Shown here: positions 45,146 to 55,614 of the stretch, piece after piece
How the letters are laid out: each line of letters starts with the position of its first letter
Position numbering within the stretch: the stretch's first letter is position 1
Assembly (NCBI RefSeq): GCF_964204645.1
Contig: NC_134031.1
Span: forward strand, 12,688,501-12,752,500
Source: Tubulanus polymorphus
Lineage: Eukaryota; Nemertea; Palaeonemertea; Tubulaniformes; Tubulanidae
Direction: 5' to 3'
Length of the DNA stretch: 64,000 nt
Made by a program: the position numbers and the translations under genes
Notes under the pieces: model-generated
Told to the model about the DNA's origin: nothing
Database searches by the model: none
The model's input: the letters and a program-made list of their open reading frames with translations, nothing else

Positions 45146-45324
45146 ATGCTCGTCGCACAATATCCGCGCAAGTGGTCTATTTTATAGCTCAATAACGGGT
45201 TTCTGCACATCCTTGTTCGTATTCTTGATCTTGTCTGGATACTGTGTCGACCACGATCGCGTGTACGTTGATGCTGCCAAACCATGCCATGAAAATGAAG
45301 GGAATTTAGGATCCTGTTCAACCG

Positions 45325-45700
45325 TCAACACGGTTTTATAAAAGGACGGTCGCTAAACAGTCAATTAGGCCTAATTTGAAACCATGGATGACTGGACCAG
45401 ATAGTCATTTGACTCTGGAAAATCGACTGTTAGGCCTATTAGTATTTATGGATTTCGAAAAAGCATTTGATAAGGTACAACATCAGCGATTACTTAACAA
45501 GCTATTCGGAAACGGTATCAATGATGGGTCGTTTAAATGGCTCAGCAGATTTCTCTGAACCAAAACAGGTGGCTGAAATCAAAGGAACTCATCTTGGAAT
45601 AAATCGGTCTAACGAGTGAAGTCACACAAGGTAGTATTCAAAGTCGTCTTCTTTTCACTATCCTGATAGATGATATACAGAGTAATCAAAAATGTAACGG
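45325..45700 (+). pseudogene. Non-LTR retrotransposon reverse transcriptase fragment
   Basis: The best of the three LINE RT copies. HGFIKGRSLNSQL can be read near 45328-45370, then VFMDFEKAFDKVQHQRLLNK (45438-45500), GINDGSFKWLSRFL and a stop. After a frameshift comes VTQGSIQSRLLFTILIDDI, matching the SGVPQGS-type RT motif. Jockey/CR1-type non-LTR RT is likely. The YxDD box and the endonuclease are absent. Confidence 0.85.
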
Positions 45701-45839
45701 ACAGAGTATATTTCCAAAACGATCTAAACAAGCAGTGCTCTGTTCATGGTCAGAAAGTTGGGCTTCTACCTGAAAGGCATGATATGGATATTGGATACAA
45801 AGAAAACCCAGGTTCAGATTATACCTTGGTGTTCGAATG

Positions 45840-46165
45840 AGAAGATTATTTTGTTCGAATTATGATTACTTATTATAACGAGATAAACCGTTTATTAACG
45901 AAATTACGGACAGACAGTAGGTCGCTTGAAGTCTACTGGAGGTCTACTGGTCATGTGAAGAAATTCAATGATAATGTTATCTCTGTCAATGATGTACCAG
46001 TACCAACCGTAGTTGAATATCCAATATTCAATTCACAACCCTCTTTTGAGTCTGTCAGAGTCCAAGTCCGAGTCCGCACAGCCTGATCTGAGCATAGAGC
46101 TGCGACGCTCTGCTCGGGTACATATTAAACCTGAATGGCACAAAGATTATGAAACGAGTATTAAA
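45840..46165 (+). pseudogene. Possible C-terminal end of an LTR-retrotransposon pol
   Basis: A frame at 45862-46086 (GHVKKFNDNVISVNDVPVPT) and, after a shift, ELRRSARVHIKPEWHKDYE to about 46160 resemble the tail of Gypsy-type polyproteins, where a 'RRS-R...PEW' ending is common. No integrase or LTR confirms it. Confidence 0.3.
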
Positions 46166-46289
46166 TGTTGAAAAGGTATTGCATTTGAATTATATTGTGT
46201 ACTCTTATTTTGGACTTCTGTTTTTTTTCTTTCTACACAAATGTTGTAGAAGTTTATTTTATAATTTATTGAATCATGTCTGATTACAA

Positions 46290-46986
46290 ATACTCGGTAT
46301 TTTCTGTGTATTCAGATGTGATTCAATACATGCATCTTTCCTGGAGAAACTAAATGCACTACACACAAATCGTAAATTTACTTCAGAAATAGGACCATCT
46401 ACACTTCCATTTCTAGATACGTATATTTTGCTCCCACGATGGTGCCTTCACTTCTCATGTATTTAGAAAATCAACTTACACTAGCTTGATTCTAAACTTT
46501 TCAGCTTTGTGTCCTCAAAAATGGAAATTTGGCTTAATCCAATGTCTGTTCCATAGAGCATATACCATTAGCAGTAGTTGGCTTGTTTTTTCACAAGAAA
46601 TTGATTTCCTCAAAAACGTTTTCCACAAAAATGGCTACCCACAAGATTTGTTTAATTCGTGTCTGAGAAGATTTTTGAATAACAAATGTAAAGATGATAC
46701 TCCAGAAAGTATGGTTGGAGGATAAGGTTGAAACACTTTTTTTCGTTCCTTACATAGGTCTCCCTTCGATTATATTTAGCAGAAAACTCAAGACTCTATT
46801 CAAACAATATTACAACGTGGATATTCGTATTGTCTTTACTTCTTTCAAAATTAGGAACTACTTTTCGCTCAAGTCCCATACTCCTTCACCCTTGTTGGCC
46901 AATGTAATTTATCAATTCAAATGTTTGCGTGATGCAAATAACACATACACTGGTAAAACAATGCGACATTTGGCCACAAGTGTGAA
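46290..46986 (+). pseudogene. Penelope-like element: end of RT and start of GIY-YIG domain
   Basis: From about 46325 the plus strand reads SFLEKLNALHTNRKF, then LPFLDTY, and with frameshifts LILNFSALCPQKWKFGLIQC, FHRAYTISSSW, EIDFLKNVFHKNGYP. It then reads LPSIIFSRKLKTLFKQYYN and VIYQFKCLRDANNTYTGKT, the first part of a GIY-YIG endonuclease. The order RT thumb, linker, GIY-YIG defines Penelope-like elements. The RT catalytic core is missing, so the copy is 5' truncated. Continuation is at 47347-47514 and 54482-54715, each after an insertion. Confidence 0.85.
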
Positions 46987-47342
46987 GCCTAGAGCACATC
47001 GACAGTGCTATTGGAGACAACTAGTTGCAAGGCAGTTTTTGGTGCATGAGAGGAACTGGCTGGATACGATCAGTTGCTTGAACGTGTCGATGTGAGCGAG
47101 CTTACGATTGGTAAGCGTCGATCTATCTCCAGTTCCAGCCAGTTGCCCATGTTCTACTTTTGAGCAACTGGTTGTACTCAATCGCAGTCATATCCGTCGA
47201 TGTGCGCGCTCTGAATCTCGACGATCGACACGCGCCATGCAGTTGCTGCAACTGACCGGTTGTAACTAGATTTCGATGTGCACGGGGTAATCGTTCGGTA
47301 GCAACTAGTTGTCTCCAATCGCAGTGTCGATGTGCGCTAGGC
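46987..47342. mobile_element. 356-bp TTAA MITE inside the Penelope-like element
   Basis: The inverted ends GCCTAGAGCACATCGACAG (46987) and CTGTCGATG-like CTAGGC (to 47342) match over about 42 bp. TTAA flanks the right side (47343-47346) and TGAA, a one-base change, the left (46983-46986). The word TCGATGTG is repeated five times, and CAACTAGTTG marks the inner TIR limits. Removing the insert brings the two halves of the GIY-YIG frame together. Non-coding. Confidence 0.8.
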
Positions 47343-47346
47343 TTAA

Positions 47347-47514
47347 AGGAGCATGGAACTTCGCCTTCAGCAATTAAGGAACATTTAACATCATGTAAAA
47401 ATTGTGCATCTAATTTTTCATCAAAAACCAACTTTTCAATCATTGATTCTGGAAAAAATTACTTTGAAATCACCATCAAAGAGGCATTATATATGAAATC
47501 TAAAAGACCATGTA
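47347..47514 (+). pseudogene. Penelope-like element: GIY-YIG continuation
   Basis: Between the MITE and the large TTAA element the plus strand reads KEHGTSPSAIKEHLTSCKNC and YFEITIKEALYMKSKRPCI. This is the second half of the Penelope GIY-YIG region. It breaks off at TTAA (47515-47518). Confidence 0.85.
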
Positions 47515-47539
47515 TTAAAGGGTAACTGACACTTTTTTT

Positions 47540-49213
47540 TAAATTTCAAAATATGATGTATTCTATGGATCTATACACTCATCTTCAACCGTTGTGTTCC
47601 AAAATGTTTAGTTTACGCGCAATTTGTGATTTTGTAACAAGATTTTTGACCTCATTTCGTTGTTTACATCGCTTACAGTTCAGCGTCGGCTTAATCAGCA
47701 GGTGCGCGCTGCAACGTCATTACAGGCAGAGCTGAGAAATAGCGTCTATAGAAATGCGTTGAATTTTGAGGAAACTGCGTGTATTTTCTGTTATATCTCA
47801 ATGCCAGATTGCTTTACAGCTTTGAAACTGGACAAGGAGGTAAAAGGATCTATTGTCTATTTCATAAACCTATTTCAAAGAACCAATGAGTAATTTGAAT
47901 AGGCTAAATCGATCAAATTGAAGATGCAGATTTCAATCCGCTGCTATGAAGCTATTAAAGTACACTATGCTAAGCTCTCAGCACTGTTACTGCTGCTCCA
48001 TAGTTCACCTATAGTTCAGCACCACAAGCATACTACACAGTGTCTTATAACCGATCACAGATTTCGATCTCGCTAAAGAATAAATAGATTCATATTCGTT
48101 TACTATTTTTTCATAGTCATTTAAGACTTAAGAATAAGTAGTTTGAAAACTAACACTTCAAAACTCTACAGAAACTTTCATAAATTTCTACAGCCTTTAC
48201 AACAAATATTCAAAGGAATAATGTTTTTCGATTAAAGTTTCACGCTGCAGAAGAGTTTTGATAGATTACATCACAAATCTTTCACAAACATTATTTCCAT
48301 GTTTTAAAATAGGATGGATGAGGAAATATTCTAATTTTGTGACCAAAGCCGCTACCAATAGGGGGTATATTTCAAGAAAAGAATTGAAATTGTTCTTGCG
48401 GCTAATTCTGTTAAGTTTCATCAGTTCATAATTCAAAATATTCTTAGATCTAACCATGATCTATTATCTAGATGATAATACAAAACGATGATTTAAACAT
48501 CCGTGTTCCTTGCTGTCTACTAGAAAATGCCATGGATTGCTATTCAAATCCTATTTTTGCGCTTAGTTTGAACGGATATGGTCCATTCAACAGCTAATTA
48601 TAATCATTAATATGTAGACTTTCAAAATCAAGAGGCATTTTGTCTCAATTCGAATGCCAAATAGGTATAAAATTAAGTTGAATTGCTCTTGTAGCTTATT
48701 TCCTATTAATTTCTATAGACATCATTTCCGAGCCATCACTTTAGTGACGTAGTTCTATTAATAGACACAGTACCGCGCGTTCAGCATAAGCAATGTATAC
48801 ACTGAACAGGTGCGCGAACATCAAAATCATCAATTCGGAGTAGATTGAAAAGACTTTTCCAATTATGAAATCACCTAGCCTTATAGTATCTATACTATTA
48901 AGCAGAACGGATGGTATTTATTGCGACGCATTATAGGGAAATTAATGCATGTATTGAAACGTCCTTTTATTGATGCTTAATACCAGTTTTTCCTGTCATC
49001 AAGTTACATGTTTTAAACAGATTGGTGGTCCGAGGGAGTCACAATATTCATTGCAGGCCCGAGCTGAAATTCGGTTAAAAAAGATGTGTTCGCCATCTAA
49101 CAGTAAAGTACCGTACTATACTTCTGTAGTAATACTATAGTAATTTACTGACCTGAACGACCTTTAAGATACACAACGCAGCATCAGAACAGTACATGAC
49201 ACCCTTGGTTTGC
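47540..49213. other. Left flank of the TTAA element: no gene recognised
   Basis: Short frames at 47553-47893 and 48266-48457 have no recognisable content. This stretch should hold the coding part of the TTAA element if it had one. Confidence 0.5.
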
Positions 49214-49327
49214 CGAGCGAGCTAGATGGTACACTGCTGTGCTTTGAAGTGTAATCACGCCTGCAGTGCTGCCATCTGGTGACAATGATGTACAACTACT
49301 GTTCACAGAGTAGAGAATACAAGATGA

Positions 49328-49401
49328 TTTCTAAACTGTGATTTAGGGCGCTTTTCCATAAGAATTTCTAAACTGTGATTTAGGGCGCTTTTCCATAAGA
49401 A
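49328..49401. repeat. Tandem duplication of 37 bp
   Basis: 'tttctaaactgtgatttagg' followed by 'gcgcttttccataagaa' occurs twice without mismatch (starts 49328, 49365), just inside the left P-element end. Confidence 0.95.
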
Positions 49402-49724
49402 TTCAATTGATTTCCATTTCACAAAATGTAATAGGCAGACAATTGTCTGAAATATCTGAAAATAAAATTTTGGCAAGGTCTCGTAGGAATTACATTTGTA
49501 GCCTAAACTTTTAATTATTTCTATACAAAATATTTGTAAATATAGATATTTTGAAAATGAGTGACCTAGTACATTTAAATAGGCTAAAGGTACCTTGGGT
49601 ATTTTTGCAGTGAGACCCTAATTGTAGATTGCTTTATCTTGAGTAGGCACAAGCTTTGAAATGAGCATTTAACAAATGTCAATCTTTGCCATTGAGACAT
49701 ATAAAATAGGGTACCGGTATTAGG

Positions 49725-51004
49725 CTAGATATGGAGCAGCTTCAGCATCTTATGGTTCTGTTTCTTTCTGGGTTTATTGCTCATCACACGGTTGAAAAAT
49801 TTTAATGCATAATGTATTCTCATTTGTATGTATTTCAACATTACAATCTCTAAGTATCTATGGCATGTAGGATTGATCCAAGAGAGATCAGCCTTATTTT
49901 TGATGGCAGTACACAGTCCCTGGGAAACTTTGTTCATGTGAAGTATCCCTAGAAATTGAGATGTAAAAACATCTTCGCAAGTTGACAGAAATGTGATCAT
50001 ATTCTTGGTTGGCATAAGGAGGCCACCAAAGTCTCCTGGGATATGAGAGTATCCTTCGTTGTATGTCAATAGTTGATCACTATCAGTCAACTTGGCATCT
50101 TAACAGATAATTGCTGATTGACAGGAGTCACACTTGTAAGTGGCCAGTAGCTTTCTACACGTAGGCGTTTTTACGAGCATCCGATTTTTGCGATCGATCG
50201 TAGGAATGCATTTATGAGCACCGATTTTTGCGATCGATTTCACGATCGGCGTTTTTACGAACACGATTTTCCGATCGATTTTTGAAATCGACCAACTCGC
50301 TCGGCGAGCGATTTGGCGATTTGATTTCCAAGATGGCGGCACCGGGTAGTTCAAAACCATACATTTTTTTCCTCAACGTCGCCATATTTATGTCATGTGA
50401 TTAGCCAAATCCATCGTCATTTTACGAACGTTCGATTCGATCGTACGATCGGAGCAAATCGTTCACGAAATCGATCGCAAAAATCGGATGCTCGTAAAAA
50501 CGCCTCATATATCCTGTTACATATACCGAGGCATTCTGTTGTGGTAATGATTGACAACTTGGGGCTAAATCTTTCAATTGACTGTCAAGCAAGGAATTGG
50601 CAGTTGGTGGCTTAAGCTTATCAGTACAATTGACTGATGGACCTGAGAGACTTCCAATATTTAGAACAAAAGTATCAACATCTGGTTGACAGTTAGCTCC
50701 TTTAGGAGAGCTCAGCATGGCATTGATAATAACTTGCTTGAAGGTATCTCGAAAGTGTTTAGCCCCTGGATTATCTCGGAATCCTCCACGTTGCCTGATG
50801 ACGCTAAATAGATTCTCAAGGCAATCCTGATTGAGACGTCTTGTCAACAAGCAATAGATGGGTTGACAATTTGGTGGATATTTTTGTAGGTCATCCCAAA
50901 GCCCAAACAAAGCAGAAATTGAAACCTGCCAGCCATTTAAGCAGGGAATAGGACATCTGGCACCAACTACTTTCAACTTTGAGAATAGATCTTTGAGAGA
51001 GGAA
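49725..51004 (-). pseudogene. THAP9-like: P-element transposase C-terminal part with catalytic Glu, split by a MITE
   Basis: 50976-50505 reads VVGARCPIPCLNGWQVSIS and TRRLNQDCLENLFSVIRQRG. In the latter the Glu near 50817 corresponds to the third catalytic residue of P transposases. After YVTGYM the frame is cut by the MITE at 50163-50505. It resumes with CRKLLATYKCDSCQSAI, then across one TAA (50101-50099) DAKLTDSDQLLTYNEGYS and on to a stop at 49727-49725. Domain order agrees with THAP9 and Drosophila P transposase. Confidence 0.85.
50163..50505. mobile_element. 343-bp MITE inside the P transposase gene
   Basis: AGGCGTTTTTACGAGCATCC and its inverse end the insert. TIRs run for about 36 bp (CGATTTTTGCGATCGAT follows). 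The interior is rich in CGATCG words. It sits exactly between YVTGYM and CRKLL of the transposase, so it was acquired after that copy was fixed. No clear target duplication was found (gt... against ca...). Confidence 0.85.
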
Positions 51005-52287
51005 ATCGAGTTGAGAGGAAATCGAAATGAAAGCTACCCTTTCTTATGGGTCTCTTAAAAAGCTTGCTATTCTTCATTTGGTTACTGTTGAACCAATCAA
51101 ATAATTTGTCAACTTGGCTGAGGAATTGGGCTGTGTCTGTTGCCGCAGCTGGTATATCACCAGAGAAGATGTATGTGAGTAGAGCAGATGAAACACTGTG
51201 ACTGAAAACCTGAGCAGCTCTTTAACTTTCATTTTTGAAAATGTAGGCAAATCTATGTGCTGTTTGGTTAACTTTGGTGCCATTCTCAAACCAAGTGACT
51301 TCGAAGATTCTATCTCATACAACATTCTGATATACTTCCAAGAAACCATTTTGCCTCCACAATCAAAATCATATTTCTGTAGATTATTTCTTAGACACTT
51401 GAGCAAATGAGGGGGGTCATACATCACATAGTACTTTTTGCTCTTGTGCTCGAAATATGGTTTCTCAGCTGAAATCCTCAATATGTTGTGAAACAGAGCC
51501 TGGTTGGGTGACCCCTGATCACTAATGACAACCTTTACATAGAAGCCTAAATCCGACAAGATATCTAGACATTCTATGAGTAGCCTATGTAGGACCTGTG
51601 GTTTTGTAGCATCATGTGATATGACATATCCTATTGGCTGCTTCCAATTTGTAAATATGCCCCTGGCCATAAAAACAAGAGCTTCATTTCCAGGATCCTT
51701 GGGTTGGCCAAGCTGCCCATGGTCTACACAACCGAAGATCTTGTCATATTTGGCCTCATATGTAAGGTTTGCTTTGAATGTCATCTCATCAAGGCATACA
51801 ATACAATACTTATCCAATTCAGAAAAATCTTGGATTTTATGTTTCAGCATTTCTACCACGTCTGGAGAAAATCCTGGGCTGACATCAATTTTCTGCAATG
51901 GCATCTTTAGTGTTTTAACACTTGGGAGACATAGGATTTTACGTAAATAATTATATGCCTTTCTACTTTGATAATATATAGAAAGGCAAGTAATCTTAGC
52001 CTCATCATTCCAACATCTTCCAGTGTTTGTCTTACAAGCATTTTCAAGTAATGAGACAACAAGTGTCCTCCCAGGACCAGAAATCATTTTTGAGATTTTC
52101 TCTATCAATGCTTTCATTGATACAGTCTTTTTAGCAATATCCAATGCCTTTCTAAGTCTCGTATTCGTGACCCTCTGTTTGTTGAGTCTCTTTTTGAGTG
52201 TCACTTTTCTTGGTGTGTCCTCTGTCTTTTGAGTTGATGACGTTTCTATAGGTGGATCACCTGTTGGTGACATGCTTGGTTGATCAA
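51005..52287 (-). pseudogene. THAP9-like: P-element transposase exon 3: coiled coil and DDE core
   Basis: Acceptor attttcag/TT completes Val and opens a 400-residue frame. KVTLKKRLNKQRVTNTRLRK is the leucine-zipper-like dimerisation part. CIVCLDEMTFKAN (about 51790) holds the first catalytic Asp, KVVISDQGSPNQALF (about 51520) the second, and YVMYDPPHLLKCLRNNL the segment before the GTP-binding insertion. A one-base deletion near 51220 shifts the frame: the protein really continues as AAQVFSHSVSSALLTYIFSG and FLSQVDKLFDWFN in the next frame, so the apparent ORF end at 51074 is false. A 16-bp tandem duplication (gagaggaaatcga, about 50997-51028) adds a further shift. Inactive. Confidence 0.85.
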
Positions 52288-52726
52288 CTGAAAATATAAT
52301 CAATCTTCTTATTATTGTTTTTTTTACAATCTAAACATGTTGTGACAACTGCTCCTACCTTTTAAGTCATTAAATATCTATACAATAGTCTACACTACAA
52401 AGTACATGCTAAGCTAAATCTACATAGCTACAGTTAGTCTTTTCCACCACCAATCTTTATACTAAATGCAGTGCATATATACCAACAAAAATACATATCT
52501 GTTTATCTATTTCTGATACCAAGCAATATATATGATGTTATCAATAGTGCAATATATCAGGAAAGTGTGCAGATTAACAAAATCATTAGATACCAGAGAC
52601 AGAGTAAATTTAGATTACAAAACTTACTTAAACAAATCCCACACAATTTCTGAAAATAATTGTTACAATTACCAAAAAAAAAGAAATTATTTCCACAAAC
52701 AAAGTATTTCTGGACAGTACACTCAC

Positions 52727-52975
52727 CTTTCCTTTTTTTATCTGGCTGAAGCCTAGTGGTTGGCAGTTTTCTTTTTATTGCAAGTTGCTTTGGAGGATTT
52801 GGAATGTCAAATATGTTTGGTACGGCATTTGGCATCAGTCTTTTATTCTTCTTCGAGGAACCTTTCTCTGCTGGACACATAAATTGACCTGCTTCAAAAT
52901 GATCATCACATAGGATGTACTGGCCAATTTTGGATCTGTCAAAATCCAATCTTCTCGTATTGATGATGCATTTTT
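52727..52975 (-). pseudogene. THAP9-like: P-element transposase exon 2: THAP domain, second half
   Basis: The minus strand reads IINTRRLDFDRSKIGQYILC, then DDHFEAGQF and LMPNAVPNIFD. These are the C-x2-H of the THAP C2CH finger and its closing AVPTIF-type motif. The expected Trp before IINTRR is Cys (TGC). No good acceptor AG precedes it; the nearest AGs lie inside, at ACGAG/A. The splice site or the Trp codon may be mutated. Donor AAAG/gtgagt at 52726 is strong, and phase 1 matches exon 3. Confidence 0.75.
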
Positions 52976-53239
52976 CAAGTCAATGAGAAATAGAGATGTC
53001 ATATAGCAGCATTAGGCCTATTTCAGATGATGTTTAATCAAAAACAGGCATAGGCTAGGATTGGTTATTCTAGCTGTGACATGATATTAGCTAGGCATAG
53101 GAATTTATAACCCCAAGGCCTCTGGCAAATGAAAGGTTGGTCAACAAGATTTTAGAGAATATTGCAGACTCTCTCGGTCATAACACAGTCGCAATCAGTC
53201 CATTTTAATTGCATTATAAAGAATAATCATTAATCTTAC

Positions 53240-53340
53240 CGGTCTGGATCCTTCACAGGGAACTTGTGGAAGGATTTCTCACTCTCCTTTGCGGAGTTGG
53301 AGCAGTTTATTGCCGAGCGATACCTTCCTCGAGATGACAT
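53240..53340 (-). CDS. THAP9-like: P-element transposase exon 1: THAP domain, first half
   Basis: ATG 53340-53338 is the first ATG after an in-frame TAA. The exon reads MSSRGRYRSAINCSNSAKES then FHKFPVKDPDR and ends at donor CCG/gtaaga (phase 2). Only the second Cys of the THAP C-x2-4-C pair is plain here; the first position reads as Arg or Ser (GRYRSAINC). FHKFP is the hallmark spacing of THAP zinc fingers, which bind the element termini. Upstream lies the TIR, so the promoter must be inside it. Confidence 0.75.
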
Positions 53341-53459
53341 GCGCCCATGTTATGTCAAGCAGTGTAGACGAATAGTAACTCTACATTACCAACGCCAGAT
53401 GGCGCGCCAGTAACGTCGATTACACGAATCGCGGGGCAGGGTACCATCTAGCTCGCTCG

Positions 53460-54476
53460 CTAATCTATGATGACACGGTTCTCTCAACACTGATTTGTGC
53501 CTCAGTTGTGAATTTCGGGTGTTTAAAACATTTGTTGAGACATTCATTCACGTAATCTTTCGATCAAAATTAATATGATTGGAATTTTAAGCGATATGTT
53601 CTGACCGTGTTGCCCACCCATATGCAGCGTCTCAGAATGGTTCTTAGAGGAGGACAGGCCCATTGCGTAGTTTTTCAGAATGGTTCCATACCACAGACAG
53701 GTTACTGGCAAATAGGGAGGCCCAAGCGCAGTCTCTCGGAATGGCTCTGGGGGCTGCGGATGCGTGCGTTGGTGTGGTAGATTTTATAAAAGAGCGTTCA
53801 AATAGTACATACGGTTTTTGGGGAGGGGTAACAAATAATGTACCGGTAGTAACTTTGTACGGGGAAGGGGGTCAAAGAAAAATGTAGTACTTTTCTAACG
53901 CTCTCTTGCAAAATGTATTGTATATACGAGAGATATAAAAAAAATGATGTCAAACAGTGATACAAAATACAGAATCCTAATATCATCGTCGAGCAACTAC
54001 GTTGGTATTTTTTCAATGAATGGCAGTCCCACAAGTTAAGCATGATATCATGCAATTCGTTGGTTGAATGGAGGGGCTTTTTAAATGAACGTACGGGTGG
54101 TATGGTCAATATAGTAAGTGCTCGAACAAGAAAGAGGGGCCTAAAAACTGCTGGGGCCGGGAATTTACGGTTAGTTATTTGAACAAATGGTTTTGTCCCA
54201 CAGACAGGTCAGACGGGGTAGGGGAGCATGTGTGGGGTTGGTTCCAAGAACTCTGAACATTTGAAGTATTTAGATTCATTTCCTGGCCGATTAAAATGAA
54301 TGTATTTCATAAGCAAAATGCAGGATGCTGGATTTATGCGCCGAGGTGGTGTGCTCACGACCAATACACTCATGCGCTCAACGACAAAACCGTCCATTGG
54401 ACGGGTATTTAGCTAGTACTTTAATATATCGTTTAGTGTAAAAAGTAGAAAATCTTTAAAAAAGTGTCAGTTACCC
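53460..54476. other. Right flank of the TTAA element: no gene recognised
   Basis: The frame at 53663-53887 (GMALGAADACVGVVDFIKER) is the only one with a protein-like look and has no recognised relative. 'ccacagacaggt' occurs twice (53691, 54199). Confidence 0.4.
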
Positions 54477-54481
54477 TTTAA

Positions 54482-54715
54482 CAAACAACTTTCCACACAT
54501 GGTGTCTCATTTTTACTGAACGTATTTTGATATGTTTATAATGCATTTGTACTTTGTAAACTAGGCCACTTCACGCCTGCATGATATTCTCTGTAATTAG
54601 TAACAGTGTACTATGCATAGTTTGTATCTTTTCATGTCATTTCTTGAAAGGTCTCGAAGAGATGAGTCGAAATCGATCGAAACATTTGAACTTGTAAATT
54701 AACTCATTATCATCA
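54482..54715 (+). pseudogene. Penelope-like element: 3' end
   Basis: Directly after TTAA the Penelope frame resumes with NKQLSTHGVSFLLNVF and a stop. This is the usual C-terminus after the GIY-YIG domain (the SLNKQ...GVSF pattern). The 3' UTR holds 'tctcgaagagatgagtcg' and 'atcgatcgaaaca', reminiscent of the 'GAAGA...CGAAAC' motif near Penelope 3' ends. Confidence 0.8.
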
Positions 54716-55160
54716 TGAAGATTGTGATAGTTGCGTTTTTATTATTATCTAAAGATAGATCATTTCATTCAATTTTACCAGAGTTGTTTAATGGAGGAAA
54801 ATATCATTGTTAAGTACACCAAGAACAACCATGGTGTATCATCAATCAGTTGACTGGCAGTTTATTGTAGGGCTTAACAGTTTATGGGAAAAAATGGGTT
54901 TTTGTATCCAAATCTTGATTGATAAAAATATCTTGGCTGGGACTTGATGGAAAACATCAGAATAAACTAGTTTCGTCTTTTTAACAGAATCGCATTAATG
55001 AGGTTTAACAGTACATATAGCGTAGGCTAAATCGTTCAGCAGAAGACATTCATTTTCAGCATGATTAAAAATCGTACTAGACAAATTGACCTTTAAGTGT
55101 GGTCCTCCCAATCTACATCGTCATAGAACATTTGCCGGCAGATGTAAAACATTATAATCA
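54716..55160. other. No gene recognised
   Basis: AGXT intron sequence with nothing identifiable. Confidence 0.4.
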
Positions 55161-55164
55161 CTTA

Positions 55165-55287
55165 TCACAGTATAATCTACCAATGCTTCAAGGCCCATGG
55201 GCCTCTTGTTACTTTTGATAGTATGGCTTCTTGATGGCGAGGTCTACATCTAGTTCCGTTGAAAGGCCTACAGACCTCTTGTTTTAA
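55165..55287 (+). repeat. Two Helentron-like 3' tails in a row
   Basis: AAGGCCCATGGGCCTCTTGTT (55190-55210), preceded by 'cacagtataatctacc' as at 12060, is followed by AGGCCTACAGACCTCTTGTTT (55264-55284). Both are hairpins ending CTCTTGTT. Confidence 0.6.
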
Positions 55288-55614
55288 AGTTAGCTAACAA
55301 TCACTATCTATCATATAATGTGATACATGTAGTAAATCTTTCTTAAAAAAAACTGAAAGATTCCAAAGTTATAAAGTGCTCTGCTACGCGTGGATGATTT
55401 TTTATGATGACTTTGTTTATACTTCTTTTAAATTTCTGCAATAAAGGAATTTTCATGGCAATAAATTTGCCTTAAATACTAGTGTTAATATGGTTTTTTT
55501 TCAGAAAATAGTGCTTGAATTTTGTTGAAATAGGTCCTTGAAAGTACTTGAATTAAGTTGGGCCTGGAGGCTATGAACCCTGTTTGAACATTGACGTGTT
55601 GTTTGTCTCTCTAG

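Larger units (their letters stand above)
49214..53459 (-). mobile_element. P element (THAP9-like), 4.2 kb
   Basis: The terminal inverted repeat CGAGCGAGCTAGATGGTAC at 49214-49232 is inverted at 53441-53459. Further matches follow inside both ends (GTGTAATC..CG, then GCCATCTGG, then AATGTAGAG against AATGATGTAC-type text), about 100 bp in all. Between them lies one minus-strand gene for a THAP-domain P transposase. No clear 8-bp target duplication remains (tggtttgc against ctaatcta), so the insertion is old or the outermost bases are misjudged. Confidence 0.8.
47519..54477. mobile_element. 6,959-bp TTAA-flanked element hosting a P element
   Basis: Left end AGGGTAACTGACACTTTTTT and right end AAAAAAGTGTCAGTTACCCT are inverted. 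TTAA duplicates flank exactly (47515-47518, 54478-54481). The Penelope frame resumes directly after the right TTAA, proving the insertion. Outside the nested P element (49214-53459) about 2.7 kb remain (47519-49213 and 53460-54477) with no recognised transposase, so it is a non-autonomous or heavily decayed member of a TTAA-targeting group (piggyBac, Kolobok or other). The ends do not settle which. Confidence 0.88.
13575..55614 (+). other. AGXT: AGXT intron of about 42 kb
   Basis: The interval between the two matching AGXT exons has a GT start (gtatgc, 13575) and AG end (tctctctag, 55614) and phase 1 on both sides. Its content is almost entirely transposable elements and satellite DNA, plus two decayed transposon-type genes. 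It could instead reflect an assembly join or two separate AGXT loci. The exact phase and residue match argue for a true intron. Confidence 0.7.

Noticed and set aside
50397-52303. Several plus-strand ORFs (for example 51576-51950)
   Set aside because: They are antisense shadows of the P transposase gene.
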